This document shows, piece by piece, positions 1 through 7,965 of a DNA stretch of 55,273 bases. The translations under genes were made by a program, and so were the position numbers. The DNA lies in NCBI GenBank assembly GCA_031291055.1, contig JARLJU010000276.1, positions 1 to 55,273 of the forward strand, given 5' to 3'. Position 1 is the stretch's first letter, and the number at the start of each line of letters is the position of its first letter. The DNA comes from Rudaea sp. Lineage in GTDB: Bacteria; Pseudomonadota; Gammaproteobacteria; Xanthomonadales; Rhodanobacteraceae. Below the pieces are notes generated by a model. It did no database searches. It was not told the DNA's origin and saw only the letters and a list, made by a program, of their open reading frames with translations.

Positions 1-137
1 CCCAGCGACCCCACAGCAGTCTGGGCTATCGATCCCCAGCGCCAGAGACAATCTTACCGATCCACCTAGGAGCTATCGAACCAATCAATAAAGCCGCGTA
101 AACTGACTTAACATCTGGACCAGTCAATGCAGGCCAG

Positions 138-854
138 TCACTTCAGTGCGTAAATAGTTGCAGGCTGTCCGGTGAATCCGTCAATCGCGCGCAGCAATTC
201 GCCAATGCGCGCCGGATCGGTGACGGCGGCATGGTGTTTGACCTTTGGAGCCTTCATCGCGCCTCGCAGGGCAGTGGTCGGATCGATTTCCGCGCGGCCT
301 TCAATGATTGCGTAGCGGAATACCTGGCCTGCCTTGATCTTGGCGCGCTTGGCGGTTTCGATCTTGCCAGTCGCTTCGACCTTGCGCAGTACAGTCAGCA
401 ATTCCCGCGGCGTGATGTCGGCAATCGGGCGGTCTTCAAGATCGGGTAATAGAAAGGCTTCGACAATCCAGCGGGTTTTCATTGCCGTCACTTCGGCGAC
501 TTCCTGCGCCGCCATCCATTCGCGCGCAATATTGCCGAAGGTATCCTTTGTGACGACTTCGGCCATGGCTACCGCGTTGCCCGCTGCCAGCTTGATCGCT
601 TTGCGCTCGGAGCTCGGGTCAATCCCGCGCGATACCTTGTCCCGAAGTTCATGCAGCCGCTTGCGGGCTTCGGCGAGGGAAACCGCCGGATAAATACCCA
701 AGCCCAGCATTCTGAATCGGCCACCCCAGCGGTACCGGAATCGCCACCGCAGGGCGCCGGATGGCGGGACTTCAATGCACAGCCCGAGAGCATCGGCAGC
801 ACGGTAGATCGTGGCGCGCGGTCGCAGGGATTTGATCTTTAGGTCGGTCAGCAT
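138..854 (-). pseudogene. Tyrosine integrase, C-terminally truncated
   Basis: The 238 residues match the N-terminal half of the DUF4102/P4-type island integrases: an arm-binding domain (about residues 1-90, with a GLGIYPAVSLAEAR motif) and the SAM-like core-binding domain (about 100-210). The protein stops at ...PATIYALK, just where the catalytic domain should begin, so the Arg...His-x-x-Arg...Tyr residues are all missing. Family members are about 400 residues long. The intact integrase at 10030-11274 has the same orientation and the same relation to a tRNA-derived att copy, so this is probably the remnant integrase of an older element in the same tRNA-Leu site. The break at about position 140 is either a deletion junction or the edge of another insertion. 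It should not be able to recombine DNA. Confidence 0.85.
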
Positions 855-971
855 TTTGTGCGTAACATGCGACTATTCATCCGATTCGTGTCGGAACATT
901 ACGCACAAGTTACGCACAAAATTATCTGGATTGCAAGGAATCTGTCAGGATTGCGTTGGACAAGCGGACAT

Positions 972-997
972 AAAAAAACCCGCCAAATTGCGGGTTT
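972..997 (-). terminator. Rho-independent terminator, minus strand
   Basis: An 8-bp stem AAACCCGC/GCGGGTTT (976-983 with 990-997) and a 6-base loop are bordered by a seven-A tract at 972-978, which becomes a U-run on the minus-strand transcript. It lies between the left att copy and the truncated integrase, so it should stop transcription leaving the element leftwards. Confidence 0.75.
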
Positions 998-1040
998 CAT
1001 TGGATTTATTGGTCTTCGTTGGACTTGCTCGGATTCGGCT

Positions 1041-1057
1041 CTGGTGCCGGTGGAGGG
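1041..1057. repeat. Left attachment-site copy (attL-like)
   Basis: CTGGTGCCGGTGGAGGG here is identical to 11447-11463, the 3' end of the tRNA-Leu gene including the encoded CCA. Homology stops immediately outside the 17 bases, and there is no tRNA body here. This is what tRNA-targeted integration leaves at the far end of an island. Confidence 0.8.
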
Positions 1058-1142
1058 CACTGAAACAAGATGCAAAGCCATGTTTCATAATAACTTTTCT
1101 AGCCATAAGGTTGAAGTGCCCCCAAGGCTACCCCGAAAAAAT

Positions 1143-1622
1143 TTAGTTCTTATTGCCGTCTTTAGTGGTCGTGAATCCAACAAAAATCCATCGACAAAGC
1201 AGGCCGATTACAAGTGCGAGAGTTGGCGGGGCCAAAACAAATGCCGTGGCCAGAACAGCGACATTGAGTCGCTCCTTTGACTGCTCCGATTGGTAGTCGC
1301 GCTTTTTAGCGACAATGCACTCTTGAACATGAGATTCAAATGCGCCCCACGTCGACGGGTCACCCCAGGCCATCTGTTGTTCGTTTGTCACGAGTCGCTG
1401 CAACTGCTCCAAAGACAAGCTGGAAAGTTTGATCGGCTCTTTTCGCGGCGAAACCAGTGCTAGCGGTACGAGATCGCACGCCCACTGAATTGAATCTCCT
1501 TGCACCTGGTCCGCCATTCGCACACTGGTGTATAAAAATATGGCAAGGCCGAGGGACCCGATCGCCCACAATCCCGACAGAACGATCCAAAGCCTCCACC
1601 AGCCGCCCAATCGCATCGACAT
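1143..1622 (-). CDS. Small two-TM membrane protein, hypothetical
   Basis: A 159-residue protein with one hydrophobic segment at about residues 11-33 (after GGWWRLW) and a second at about 118-146 near the C-terminus. A hydrophilic central region of some 80 residues lies between them, rich in Gln, Glu and Lys. This hairpin topology with a soluble middle is common among small proteins of mobile elements, but I do not recognise a named family. It is the last gene of the defence block, about 110 bases downstream of the MltR-like gene on the same strand. That spacing leaves room for its own promoter, so it need not be part of the CBASS operon. A role in defence is only suggested by position. Confidence 0.6.
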   Translation of the reverse strand: MSMRLGGWWRLWIVLSGLWAIGSLGLAIFLYTSVRMADQVQGDSIQWACDLVPLALVSPRKEPIKLSSLSLEQLQRLVTNEQQMAWGDPSTWGAFESHVQECIVAKKRDYQSEQSKERLNVAVLATAFVLAPPTLALVIGLLCRWIFVGFTTTKDGNKN

Positions 1623-1730
1623 TTTCTATCCCCCGTGCATTGAACTTCAAGCAACAATCTAATCAACGGAACTTCTAAAAGTATGTGAACCTAAATCGAC
1701 TTGAAGTGGTGACGTTAGATTGAGAACGCA

Positions 1731-2303
1731 CTATTGCGGCGTTAGAGATAAATGTGTCGCAACGATCGGTACACGCCGATTCCTCTTTGACAAGTCGCTT
1801 CTCAAATATTCGAGCTCAACCAATATGCAGCTCGTTGTCGCATACAATTTGTCCCGAGGAGTGCTTGCTGTGTCAGCGTCGATGCGGCTTGGATTTAGCG
1901 CCGTGATGTGCGAGGAGATTCTTGAGTCGGTGAGACTACAGCCTTCCCAATTGTGAGCAAATTCGTTTCGTATCTTCCTGATTCGGTTGAGATCGTCGCA
2001 CTGTTGTCGCGTAAGGAGTCCAAGCGCGTACGCTGCTTTTATCCTCGCCGCAAGAGTTCCTAAAGGAGCGTTGAATCCGTCAATGAGCTGTCGCGCTTCC
2101 TCACAGTCTTGCAAATAGGTTAGGAGCAAGTTCGACAGTGCTGTTTCGGCGAACGCACCTACGGACAAGACCAAACCCCGCTCATCTTCGCTCCTGGCAA
2201 TGTGCATGAGCCGATTGACACGACCGAACACGGGGTCACTGCTAGCGCGGCCTTTCATTCCTTCCGCAGTTTCGTTCATTGCACTTTCCGCTTTATCGTT
2301 CAT
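1731..2303 (-). CDS. MltR-like helical protein with R-x4-H motif
   Basis: This 190-residue protein resembles the MltR (mannitol operon repressor) family. The segment from about residue 41 (ERGLVLSVGAFAETALSNLL) through PLGTLAARIKAAYALGLL (80-97) follows the MltR pattern, where E. coli MltR has PLGDLSVRLKLIYGLG. The motif RNEFAH (residues 112-117) fits the R-x4-6-H signature of HEPN ribonucleases, though MltR-type proteins in general have similar residues there. The start codon overlaps the stop of the Cap15-like gene by four bases (ATGA), so the two are translationally coupled. Coupling to a CBASS effector suggests an accessory or second effector role rather than mannitol control; no mannitol genes are present. 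The family call is moderately firm and the function is inference. Confidence 0.7.
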   Translation of the reverse strand: MNDKAESAMNETAEGMKGRASSDPVFGRVNRLMHIARSEDERGLVLSVGAFAETALSNLLLTYLQDCEEARQLIDGFNAPLGTLAARIKAAYALGLLTRQQCDDLNRIRKIRNEFAHNWEGCSLTDSRISSHITALNPSRIDADTASTPRDKLYATTSCILVELEYLRSDLSKRNRRVPIVATHLSLTPQ

Positions 2304-2935
2304 GAGTAGTTCGCTAGGGCGTCCTCGTAGCGAGAAAATATCTTAGATACGCGATTCTCAAACGTCATGCGACCGACGGACTTTCGATCTGTCCAATACT
2401 CCGCTTCAAGTGCAATCGGTAAATACTTTTTTTCGCCGTGACTGTTTATTATTGCGGCACCAACGTGGCGCTCGCTCCGAACCCCGCGTAACGCAACATT
2501 CGGTGTATTTGCATATACGACCGCAATTTGAAATCTATTTCCGCACGTTGTTGCTTCAATTGAGTGCGCAAGCAGGCACGACTCTGATTCGGGTGTCATT
2601 AAATGAATTTGCAATTTGCTCAACGTTTGGGTGATCGCGGCGTAAGAGGTAATAGGTGCCGCTCTCTGTCCCGTTTCGGGGTCAACCCACTCGGAACGAA
2701 TCGTAACTCTCCATGTTCCCCGAAGGTCTGGGGTCGAAAAAAGCCAGCCTTGAAAGATAGGTACATGCCAAAGGAATTTGTCCATCACGAAGCCGGCGCC
2801 GACGAGCACGCTTACGACCGTGGAAAACGGTGCCAAATCGTGCCATGTCATGCCGACACCTTGCACGCTTAGCACGATCGCCCACGCAACAGTCGCTATT
2901 CCCAGGGCTGCGCTAATTTGATACTTGTTGAACAT
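2300..2935 (-). CDS. cap15: Cap15-like CBASS effector (2 TM + beta-barrel)
   Basis: A 211-residue protein with two N-terminal membrane helices (about residues 8-28 and 36-54) and then a soluble beta-rich domain starting at about 70 with LRGTWRV. This layout and length match Cap15 effectors, in which a beta-barrel binds the cyclic nucleotide and the membrane helices then oligomerise and disrupt the inner membrane, killing the infected cell. The ATG follows the TGA of the CD-NTase gene with no gap, and the gene's own stop overlaps the start of the MltR-like gene, so three genes form one translational unit. Adjacency to a CD-NTase supports the call. I could not check the fold by alignment, so the name rests on topology, the LxGTW motif and context. 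Confidence 0.78.
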   Translation of the reverse strand: MFNKYQISAALGIATVAWAIVLSVQGVGMTWHDLAPFSTVVSVLVGAGFVMDKFLWHVPIFQGWLFSTPDLRGTWRVTIRSEWVDPETGQRAAPITSYAAITQTLSKLQIHLMTPESESCLLAHSIEATTCGNRFQIAVVYANTPNVALRGVRSERHVGAAIINSHGEKKYLPIALEAEYWTDRKSVGRMTFENRVSKIFSRYEDALANYS

Positions 2936-3850
2936 TCAAATGGCTCCGATATATGCCCGCGCCGTATCGACGAATAGCTCATAACGTCGCCGTACATCTT
3001 CTTGATCCCTTATCAAGTACTTGAACTCGCTAACTTCTCCCCAGTCTCGGCAAAGTGTGAGAGTGGCTAAGTTGACTGACAGATGACGAAGCACCGCCTT
3101 CACATCTTCGTACCAGGTGTTATGCAGGAAGCAGTCATTCGGAGCATTCCAAATTAGACACTCGACTTGAAAGCCCTTGACTGATTTTGCAGCTTCAAAA
3201 CCGGCCTCGTCCATCAGAATACGAAGCTTTTTAACTATGCGAACGACTCCGCGATAGGCTCGACCAGTACTCTCGTTCTTTTGCTTTCCATTCTCGTAAT
3301 GCTGGTTTGGCCATTCCGAGCTCTCGTAGAGCCTGATGGGCCAATTGATTATTAGATCGAAATCGTCAGTGAGAAGCTGAACCCCGCAGATATAACTTCC
3401 GTCCGCTGCATAACGCCGATGGACGAACATGGGAACTACGTCGGCGTCGAGTCGATACGAATTTTCGTGGAGGTCAAAGGCTTTTTTTCCCCTAGTTACA
3501 GCGGCGCGTCCGAAATAATTAACTAGCGCCGTTTCTACCTCATTTTTGAAATCGCTGTATTTATAAGTAGAATTAACAACACCAACGTCGGCATCCGACA
3601 AGCCCTCTGGATAGCGCACCCCAAAAATATCCCCGGTATACAGAACGCCAATGTCTACATCGCTGTCCTGACGAACATTTACCCGGTTTCTATATGACCC
3701 CTGGACAAAAACTTTTGTGAGGGCGCTTAGCTTGCCGTCAGCGGCCATAGCATTCCGAACCGCTCGAATACTGCGCTCGATTTTTTCCGTTTCCGTTTGA
3801 CTCGGTGCTTGTGCCCAGAACGAAAATCGCGTGTTCCATTCAGCACTCAT
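2936..3850 (-). CDS. CBASS CD-NTase (cGAS/DncV-like nucleotidyltransferase)
   Basis: This 304-residue enzyme should make a cyclic oligonucleotide signal on phage infection. The nucleotidyltransferase signature is clear: GSYRNRVNVR (51-60) followed by DSDVDIG (62-68), with Asp64 and Asp66 as metal ligands and a third acidic residue in RLDADVVP (Asp137, possibly Asp135). The C-terminal helical half is typical of CD-NTases. I chose the ATG at 3850 (MSAEWNTRF) because the extra 30 residues of the longer frame look non-conserved; ATG 3940 is the alternative. The gene stops directly against the Cap15-like start. It most resembles the CD-NTases found beside Cap15 effectors, often clade B, but clade and product cannot be assigned by eye. 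No Cap2/Cap3 genes are present, so this is a minimal type I-like CBASS. Confidence 0.85.
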   Translation of the reverse strand: MSAEWNTRFSFWAQAPSQTETEKIERSIRAVRNAMAADGKLSALTKVFVQGSYRNRVNVRQDSDVDIGVLYTGDIFGVRYPEGLSDADVGVVNSTYKYSDFKNEVETALVNYFGRAAVTRGKKAFDLHENSYRLDADVVPMFVHRRYAADGSYICGVQLLTDDFDLIINWPIRLYESSEWPNQHYENGKQKNESTGRAYRGVVRIVKKLRILMDEAGFEAAKSVKGFQVECLIWNAPNDCFLHNTWYEDVKAVLRHLSVNLATLTLCRDWGEVSEFKYLIRDQEDVRRRYELFVDTARAYIGAI

Positions 3851-4017
3851 AACGATGGGTACCTTAGAAAACGTAGACCGCCCGCGCGGTAGTCCTAATA
3901 ATTGTAAGTTGGCCTCCCGTGCAGGCGTAGATAGTTGCAAATTGGATTGACCTAGGCAACTAGCGAATCTTTACGGACGCTGCTGCATACGATGCAGTGA
4001 TTATTGCTTTTCGCGTC

Positions 4018-5358
4018 CTAGGCTTCTAGGGCCCGAATTTTCTCACTGAGCTTTTCGTTTAGCTCATTCCCATCTCGGCCGAAATGAATGCGACGATGAC
4101 ACGTGGGGCAAATTGCTGCGACACGATTTGGCCGGTCAAGTCCTCCGTCAGAGACACGGTCTACGTGATGTACTTCTAAATAGGGTGTCTCGTCCAGCCG
4201 GACAAAGGGCGCGACCACACCGCAGCATTCGCAAGTTCCATTTGCACGAGCTAAAGCGTATCTCACGACATCGCGCGATCTTTGGTAGAGAACCCGAATA
4301 GCACTCTTACCTAGAGCAGGAGGGTCTACGTCGAGATACGCACGGCGGCGCAGAGATGCGATATCTGTGTCTTGGTGCGACGCCACCAGGTCCTCGCCTT
4401 CTTCTGCATTAAGGATCGCTCGAAGTTTCACGAGATCAAATTGAATCAGCTGCCGCTTGTTTCCTTTTCCGTCGGTACCCACCGCTGACAATGTTCCTGC
4501 GCATTGCATCTCGCCAATGTAGCGGTACCGTCCGCCAGCACGGCTGACCTTCTTGAACAGGTGCAAGCTACGGCCGTCGCGGATATGTCGGCTTATAGCT
4601 AGATTCCCGCGAGCGAGCTGCATGTCGCCCACCTGACCCTCGCCTGTGTAGCGGTAGGTGGCGCCTTGATCGTCCCAGGAATCCTCGTATCCGTAGCGTT
4701 CGCCTTCGTCGCCGGTAAATATGAAAATCGCTGGAAAGTTTGCGGGAACGGATATTCCACCTTGCTGGCTCCCTCCAAAGTGTCGATGGATGTCTTCGCG
4801 GCGCGAATAGATCGCGCCTTCAATAAATTGAACTTTGCGGTGCGATGAATCAGCGGAAGGCGCATCGTTCGCGAAGTTAGCCGGGTCTGCATCGCGTACG
4901 ACGGTATAGTCGCCCGAGCTACGGTCGTATCTTTCAATTTTCCAACGCGCCGGGTCGAGCATTCGTTTGACAACTTTGGAGGCTTTGCTGTTGGCATCCG
5001 ACGTGTCCCGACGCTTGCCGTCGCATAGAATGACTCTTACTGGCAACTCGTTCTCGGCAGCGCTCTCAATCGCCGATTCCATGCTCTGCATACGCCGACG
5101 TCGTGCGGATTTTCTTGCGCCGGTGAACGTTGACTCAATAAACCGCAGATTTCGACTTTCAGTGATGCTGCCGTCGCGAGCTTCCAGTTCGTCGTACCAG
5201 AGATTAAGTACGAGGACTTTTCCGGGCTGTAAGAATGCCCACTCGTAGCAATATTTTGGATTGTCTGCGCGTCCCCACTGAGAAACGTCGACACCTGCGG
5301 CGCGAACGAGATCGCGGACCGTGGACGTTGTCTTCGGACGCAGTGATTCTGGCAACAA
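4018..5358 (-). CDS. McrA-type HNH endonuclease with SRA-like domain
   Basis: A 446-residue nuclease. Residues 373-446 form a zinc-HNH domain: CECCG (Cys376, Cys379), the HHV motif (His397-His398), a conserved Asn in DRPNRV, then CPTCH (Cys417, Cys420) and a final His. The middle (about 190-310) contains YTGEGQVGDMQLARGN and LHLFK, which resemble SRA-type modified-base recognition domains. The N-terminal third (VRDLVRAAGVDVSQW, KYCYEWAF, VLNLWYDEL) is shared with a common group of McrA-like type IV restriction enzymes, such as the ScoMcrA type. The likely role is cutting DNA carrying modified or phosphorothioated bases, though the target is unknown. It lies 167 bases upstream of the CD-NTase on the same strand, so it is a neighbouring defence gene rather than clearly the same operon. 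Confidence 0.8.
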   Translation of the reverse strand: MLPESLRPKTTSTVRDLVRAAGVDVSQWGRADNPKYCYEWAFLQPGKVLVLNLWYDELEARDGSITESRNLRFIESTFTGARKSARRRRMQSMESAIESAAENELPVRVILCDGKRRDTSDANSKASKVVKRMLDPARWKIERYDRSSGDYTVVRDADPANFANDAPSADSSHRKVQFIEGAIYSRREDIHRHFGGSQQGGISVPANFPAIFIFTGDEGERYGYEDSWDDQGATYRYTGEGQVGDMQLARGNLAISRHIRDGRSLHLFKKVSRAGGRYRYIGEMQCAGTLSAVGTDGKGNKRQLIQFDLVKLRAILNAEEGEDLVASHQDTDIASLRRRAYLDVDPPALGKSAIRVLYQRSRDVVRYALARANGTCECCGVVAPFVRLDETPYLEVHHVDRVSDGGLDRPNRVAAICPTCHRRIHFGRDGNELNEKLSEKIRALEA

Positions 5359-5449
5359 TGGAGTACGCCTTAGCGATGTCGCACTAATTTACAGCTTTTG
5401 TTGCCCGCTTGAATACGAGCTGCTTAGTGGAGGAGACCAGCGCCAAAAG

Positions 5450-5470
5450 GGAGCAACTAATAGTTGCTCC
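5450..5470. other. Perfect 10-bp inverted repeat / hairpin
   Basis: GGAGCAACTA (5450-5459) is followed by one base and its exact reverse complement (5461-5470). As RNA it would fold as an 8-bp stem with a 5-base loop. There is no U-run directly after it on either strand, so it may be an operator or a structured RNA element of the satellite-like element rather than a terminator. Confidence 0.55.
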
Positions 5471-5583
5471 AAGGGCGCACCCCCAAAAAATCGTTTTTCG
5501 ATTATGGCGGCGTGAAAATTTGACTGGACACCCGTTGAACGGGGTCGATCGTCTTAGACTTTTTCACTCCCCCTTGGGGAGGG

Positions 5584-5609
5584 GCGCCCGGCCGTGATGA
5601 GCCGGGCGC
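5584..5609. other. Strong 9-bp GC hairpin upstream of small ORF
   Basis: GCGCCCGGC (5584-5592) and GCCGGGCGC (5601-5609) form a perfect stem with an 8-base loop. A shorter CTCCCC/GGGGAG repeat lies directly before it. On the plus strand it is followed by TTTG only. It sits between the 3' end of the capsid gene (minus strand) and the HNH gene start, so it could terminate the capsid transcript or structure the leader of the small plus-strand ORF at 5643. Confidence 0.5.
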
Positions 5610-5642
5610 TTTGATGTTGTGTCACTCGCGCGAGGTGGACGC

Positions 5643-5741
5643 ATGACGGCTCCGGCGCTGCAAGCTACAACTGCGGCGGTTGTTTCGGACACTCACCGCT
5701 TGTCCGTCATTCCCTGCGAAGGAATGTCTTACGTCGTCTGA
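5643..5741 (+). CDS. Possible 32-residue plus-strand peptide
   Basis: An ATG preceded by a plausible Shine-Dalgarno sequence (GAGGTGG, spacing about 6) opens a 32-codon frame ending in TGA. It overlaps the end of the convergent capsid gene by 13 bases. It is the only good candidate gene on the plus strand inside the island and follows the two hairpins at 5450-5470 and 5584-5609. P4-like islands carry short regulatory ORFs and structured immunity RNAs in such positions, but I recognise no family in the peptide. Support is limited to the ribosome site and context. Confidence 0.3.
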   Translation: MTAPALQATTAAVVSDTHRLSVIPCEGMSYVV

Positions 5742-7039
5742 ATCTTCACGAATGCGGCCGGCTGGGCGAGCTGCACGTCAGCGCGCAAGTGCGCGATGAA
5801 TGCGTACTGGTGACTGTCGGCGAACCGTTCGGTCAACAGTTCGATGCGCAGGCCCGTGCGTACGCCGATGAGCAGTTGCGAAAAGTCGCCCATGATCGCC
5901 TGGTTTGCGCCCATGTTCGTCGACGACAGGACGGGCAGCGATTCCAGGGCAACGGGCGGACGCAACGGCTGGCCCGTCGAATCCTTCAAGCCCTGCAAAG
6001 TGCGCCATTCGGCCGGCGTCATCGCAACCGCCGTCGGATCGGCCGCATTCGCGTTCTTCATCGCGAGCAAAGCGTCGAGCAGCAAGTCATAGGTGAGCGC
6101 GCCGGCGGTGAGTGCATTGACACCGGTCGTGTTCCAGATACCGCGAGGTTCCGGTGCGGTCCCGCTGCCAACGAGCGCCGCCTTGTCCAGGCTGATAGCC
6201 ATTGACTGAGCAAAGGCGTTGGTTAGCGCTTCGTTGAGGTTGACCGAATCTTCAAGCAACTCGCGAGATACCTTAACGAGCACCGCGAGAGAATTCGCCG
6301 TAAACGTTACTCGATCGAAGCTAGCCGCCGATTCGGCAATCGCGGCATTTTCCAGGCGCCAACCGGCCGTCGGATCACCAGTTAGACGGGCGATGCTGGT
6401 TTTTAGCGTTTGCAGCGGTACCGTTTTGGCGCCGGCCTTGATGCAAACCGTACGAGCGCGCATGCGATCGATAAGCGAGGTAAACAGATAGTCCGGCACG
6501 GTGGCGCCGCCGCCGCCAATGCTCGCTTCTTCCATTGCCGCGCGGATGTCGGGAGTCTGCGGGCCGAGCGCCATTGCCTTGACGAATTCGCCAAAACCGA
6601 TCTTCGGCGAATCGTTGCCAAAGTGATTTCGGCGGCTGTCGTTCGCGTTGGTGGACTGCCCGAAACTCTCGTCTTTTCCAAGAATGCGAAAACCCTCGTC
6701 GGAGTTTGCGGTTGCGTTACGTGCGCCAAAAGAGGCGGCAGCAGCTTCGTCCATGTCGAGCTGATGCGAGATTTGATCGATAGTCGAGCCCGCCGCCGAA
6801 ATCGTGTCCCACTGATCCTCAGTGATTTTTCCGGGGTCGGTGCTTTCCAAAGTTTTTTTGAAGTTGCTAAGGGAGCGCCGCATGTTCGCGCGGGCATTGA
6901 GGAGATCGCTCTTGTTTCCCCTCAGCATGTTCGCCTCCGACGGCATTAGGAATTCTTCGCCGATTTTTGCGAATTCAGTCTTTGCGGTAAGGAAAATTCC
7001 GATCGATCCATCCGAACGCCAATCAATTTTTTTGCTCAT
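5729..7039 (-). CDS. HK97-family phage major capsid protein
   Basis: With the ATG at 7039 the protein has 436 residues. That start has a clear Shine-Dalgarno (AGGA, 7-base spacing); ATG 7114 would add 25 residues and also has a GAGG. The N-terminal part (about 20-150) is a charged helical delta-like scaffold region. From about residue 180 the HK97 fold is recognisable: VPDYLFTSLIDRMRARTV, then PTAGWRLENAAIAESAASFD, FTANSLAVLVKVSRELLEDS, a GSGTAPEPRGIWN loop, and the C-terminal IGVRTGLRIELLTERFADS. It would form the icosahedral shell. No prohead protease, portal or terminase gene is nearby, so the capsid gene stands alone. It is either a satellite that builds its own small capsid with helper functions, or a relic. 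Confidence 0.85.
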   Translation of the reverse strand: MSKKIDWRSDGSIGIFLTAKTEFAKIGEEFLMPSEANMLRGNKSDLLNARANMRRSLSNFKKTLESTDPGKITEDQWDTISAAGSTIDQISHQLDMDEAAAASFGARNATANSDEGFRILGKDESFGQSTNANDSRRNHFGNDSPKIGFGEFVKAMALGPQTPDIRAAMEEASIGGGGATVPDYLFTSLIDRMRARTVCIKAGAKTVPLQTLKTSIARLTGDPTAGWRLENAAIAESAASFDRVTFTANSLAVLVKVSRELLEDSVNLNEALTNAFAQSMAISLDKAALVGSGTAPEPRGIWNTTGVNALTAGALTYDLLLDALLAMKNANAADPTAVAMTPAEWRTLQGLKDSTGQPLRPPVALESLPVLSSTNMGANQAIMGDFSQLLIGVRTGLRIELLTERFADSHQYAFIAHLRADVQLAQPAAFVKIQTT

Positions 7040-7284
7040 TCCAATTTCCTGTGAGTAGTTTTTGTAGCGGTCGGCCGCTAGCCGCGCCGCTGAGATTTTT
7101 TTGTCAACGCGCATTGGCGTAGCCTCTGCCGTCAACATGTTTGGCTTCTGCCGACCGTGGGTCGACGTTCGCCGTTTATTGATTCCCGCTGGCGTGACCA
7201 GCAGGAACCTCGCATAGCTGTCCGGATTTCGCGCCGGGCGGGCGGAGGGTCGCAGCAGCAACCGAATTGCGTGCTCCTCAATGA

Positions 7285-7965
7285 TTAAGTCGAATTTGCG
7301 GGTATAGCGGTTCCGCGAAACCCATCAATCACCTGAACCAAGGTTTGACTCGCGTTCTCAAGCCAACGAATGAGGAGCAACTCCGCTCTCGCCCGCATCG
7401 AGAGAACGCTCGCTTTTCTCACACGTCTTGCAAGTGCTCGATGAGCGGCAGGGACGACTGCGCGCGCGAATACCAACCTATGGCCGGCATCTTCAACCGC
7501 ATCGGCCCAGCATTGAGATGGGTCCAAGCTACACGCTGCGTGTTTGACGACTTGCCACTTCTCGAAGTCGCCCGCATACGTGAGCAAGATCGCCTCCGGC
7601 ACGAGCGGAAGGTTCGCGAATGCCAGAGCGCTTGCCGATGCTTCGGCGCCCTTCGCGAGCGGCGCTATACCGGACCCGTCCTCGTTGTAGTACCTCAGTC
7701 CTCGTACTCCATCGATACCTGCCGTGCGAGGTTGAGTCTTGGTCCCCCGTCGACAAACGCGCAAGACACCGCGAAGTTCGGCGATATTTTCACGACAAAC
7801 TTCATTGTCATTGTTCAAAATATCCGGATTGCAGAACTCGTCAGTTGAAGGCAAGCAGTTCCACGCTGAACGTACCGAATAGAGTCGGGAGACAATTCGA
7901 GCTGCGACCTCGACGACGATAGGCACGTCAGTGGGCGTATGCCTCATGCGTCTTGCTCGGGTCAT
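7285..7965 (-). CDS. Hypothetical protein of island replication module
   Basis: A 226-residue protein. I chose the ATG at 7965 because it overlaps the stop of the DUF1376 gene by four bases (ATGA), indicating translational coupling; the longer frame from 8052 would overlap the neighbour too far. The sequence has no membrane segment or signal peptide. It contains several Cys residues and a middle part (LRYYNEDGSGIAPLAKGAEASASALAF) with no motif I recognise. Residues near the end (ARAELLLIRWLENASQTL) look helical. It probably works with the DUF1376 protein, in replication or its regulation, but that rests on position alone. Confidence 0.65.
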   Translation of the reverse strand: MTRARRMRHTPTDVPIVVEVAARIVSRLYSVRSAWNCLPSTDEFCNPDILNNDNEVCRENIAELRGVLRVCRRGTKTQPRTAGIDGVRGLRYYNEDGSGIAPLAKGAEASASALAFANLPLVPEAILLTYAGDFEKWQVVKHAACSLDPSQCWADAVEDAGHRLVFARAVVPAAHRALARRVRKASVLSMRARAELLLIRWLENASQTLVQVIDGFRGTAIPANST

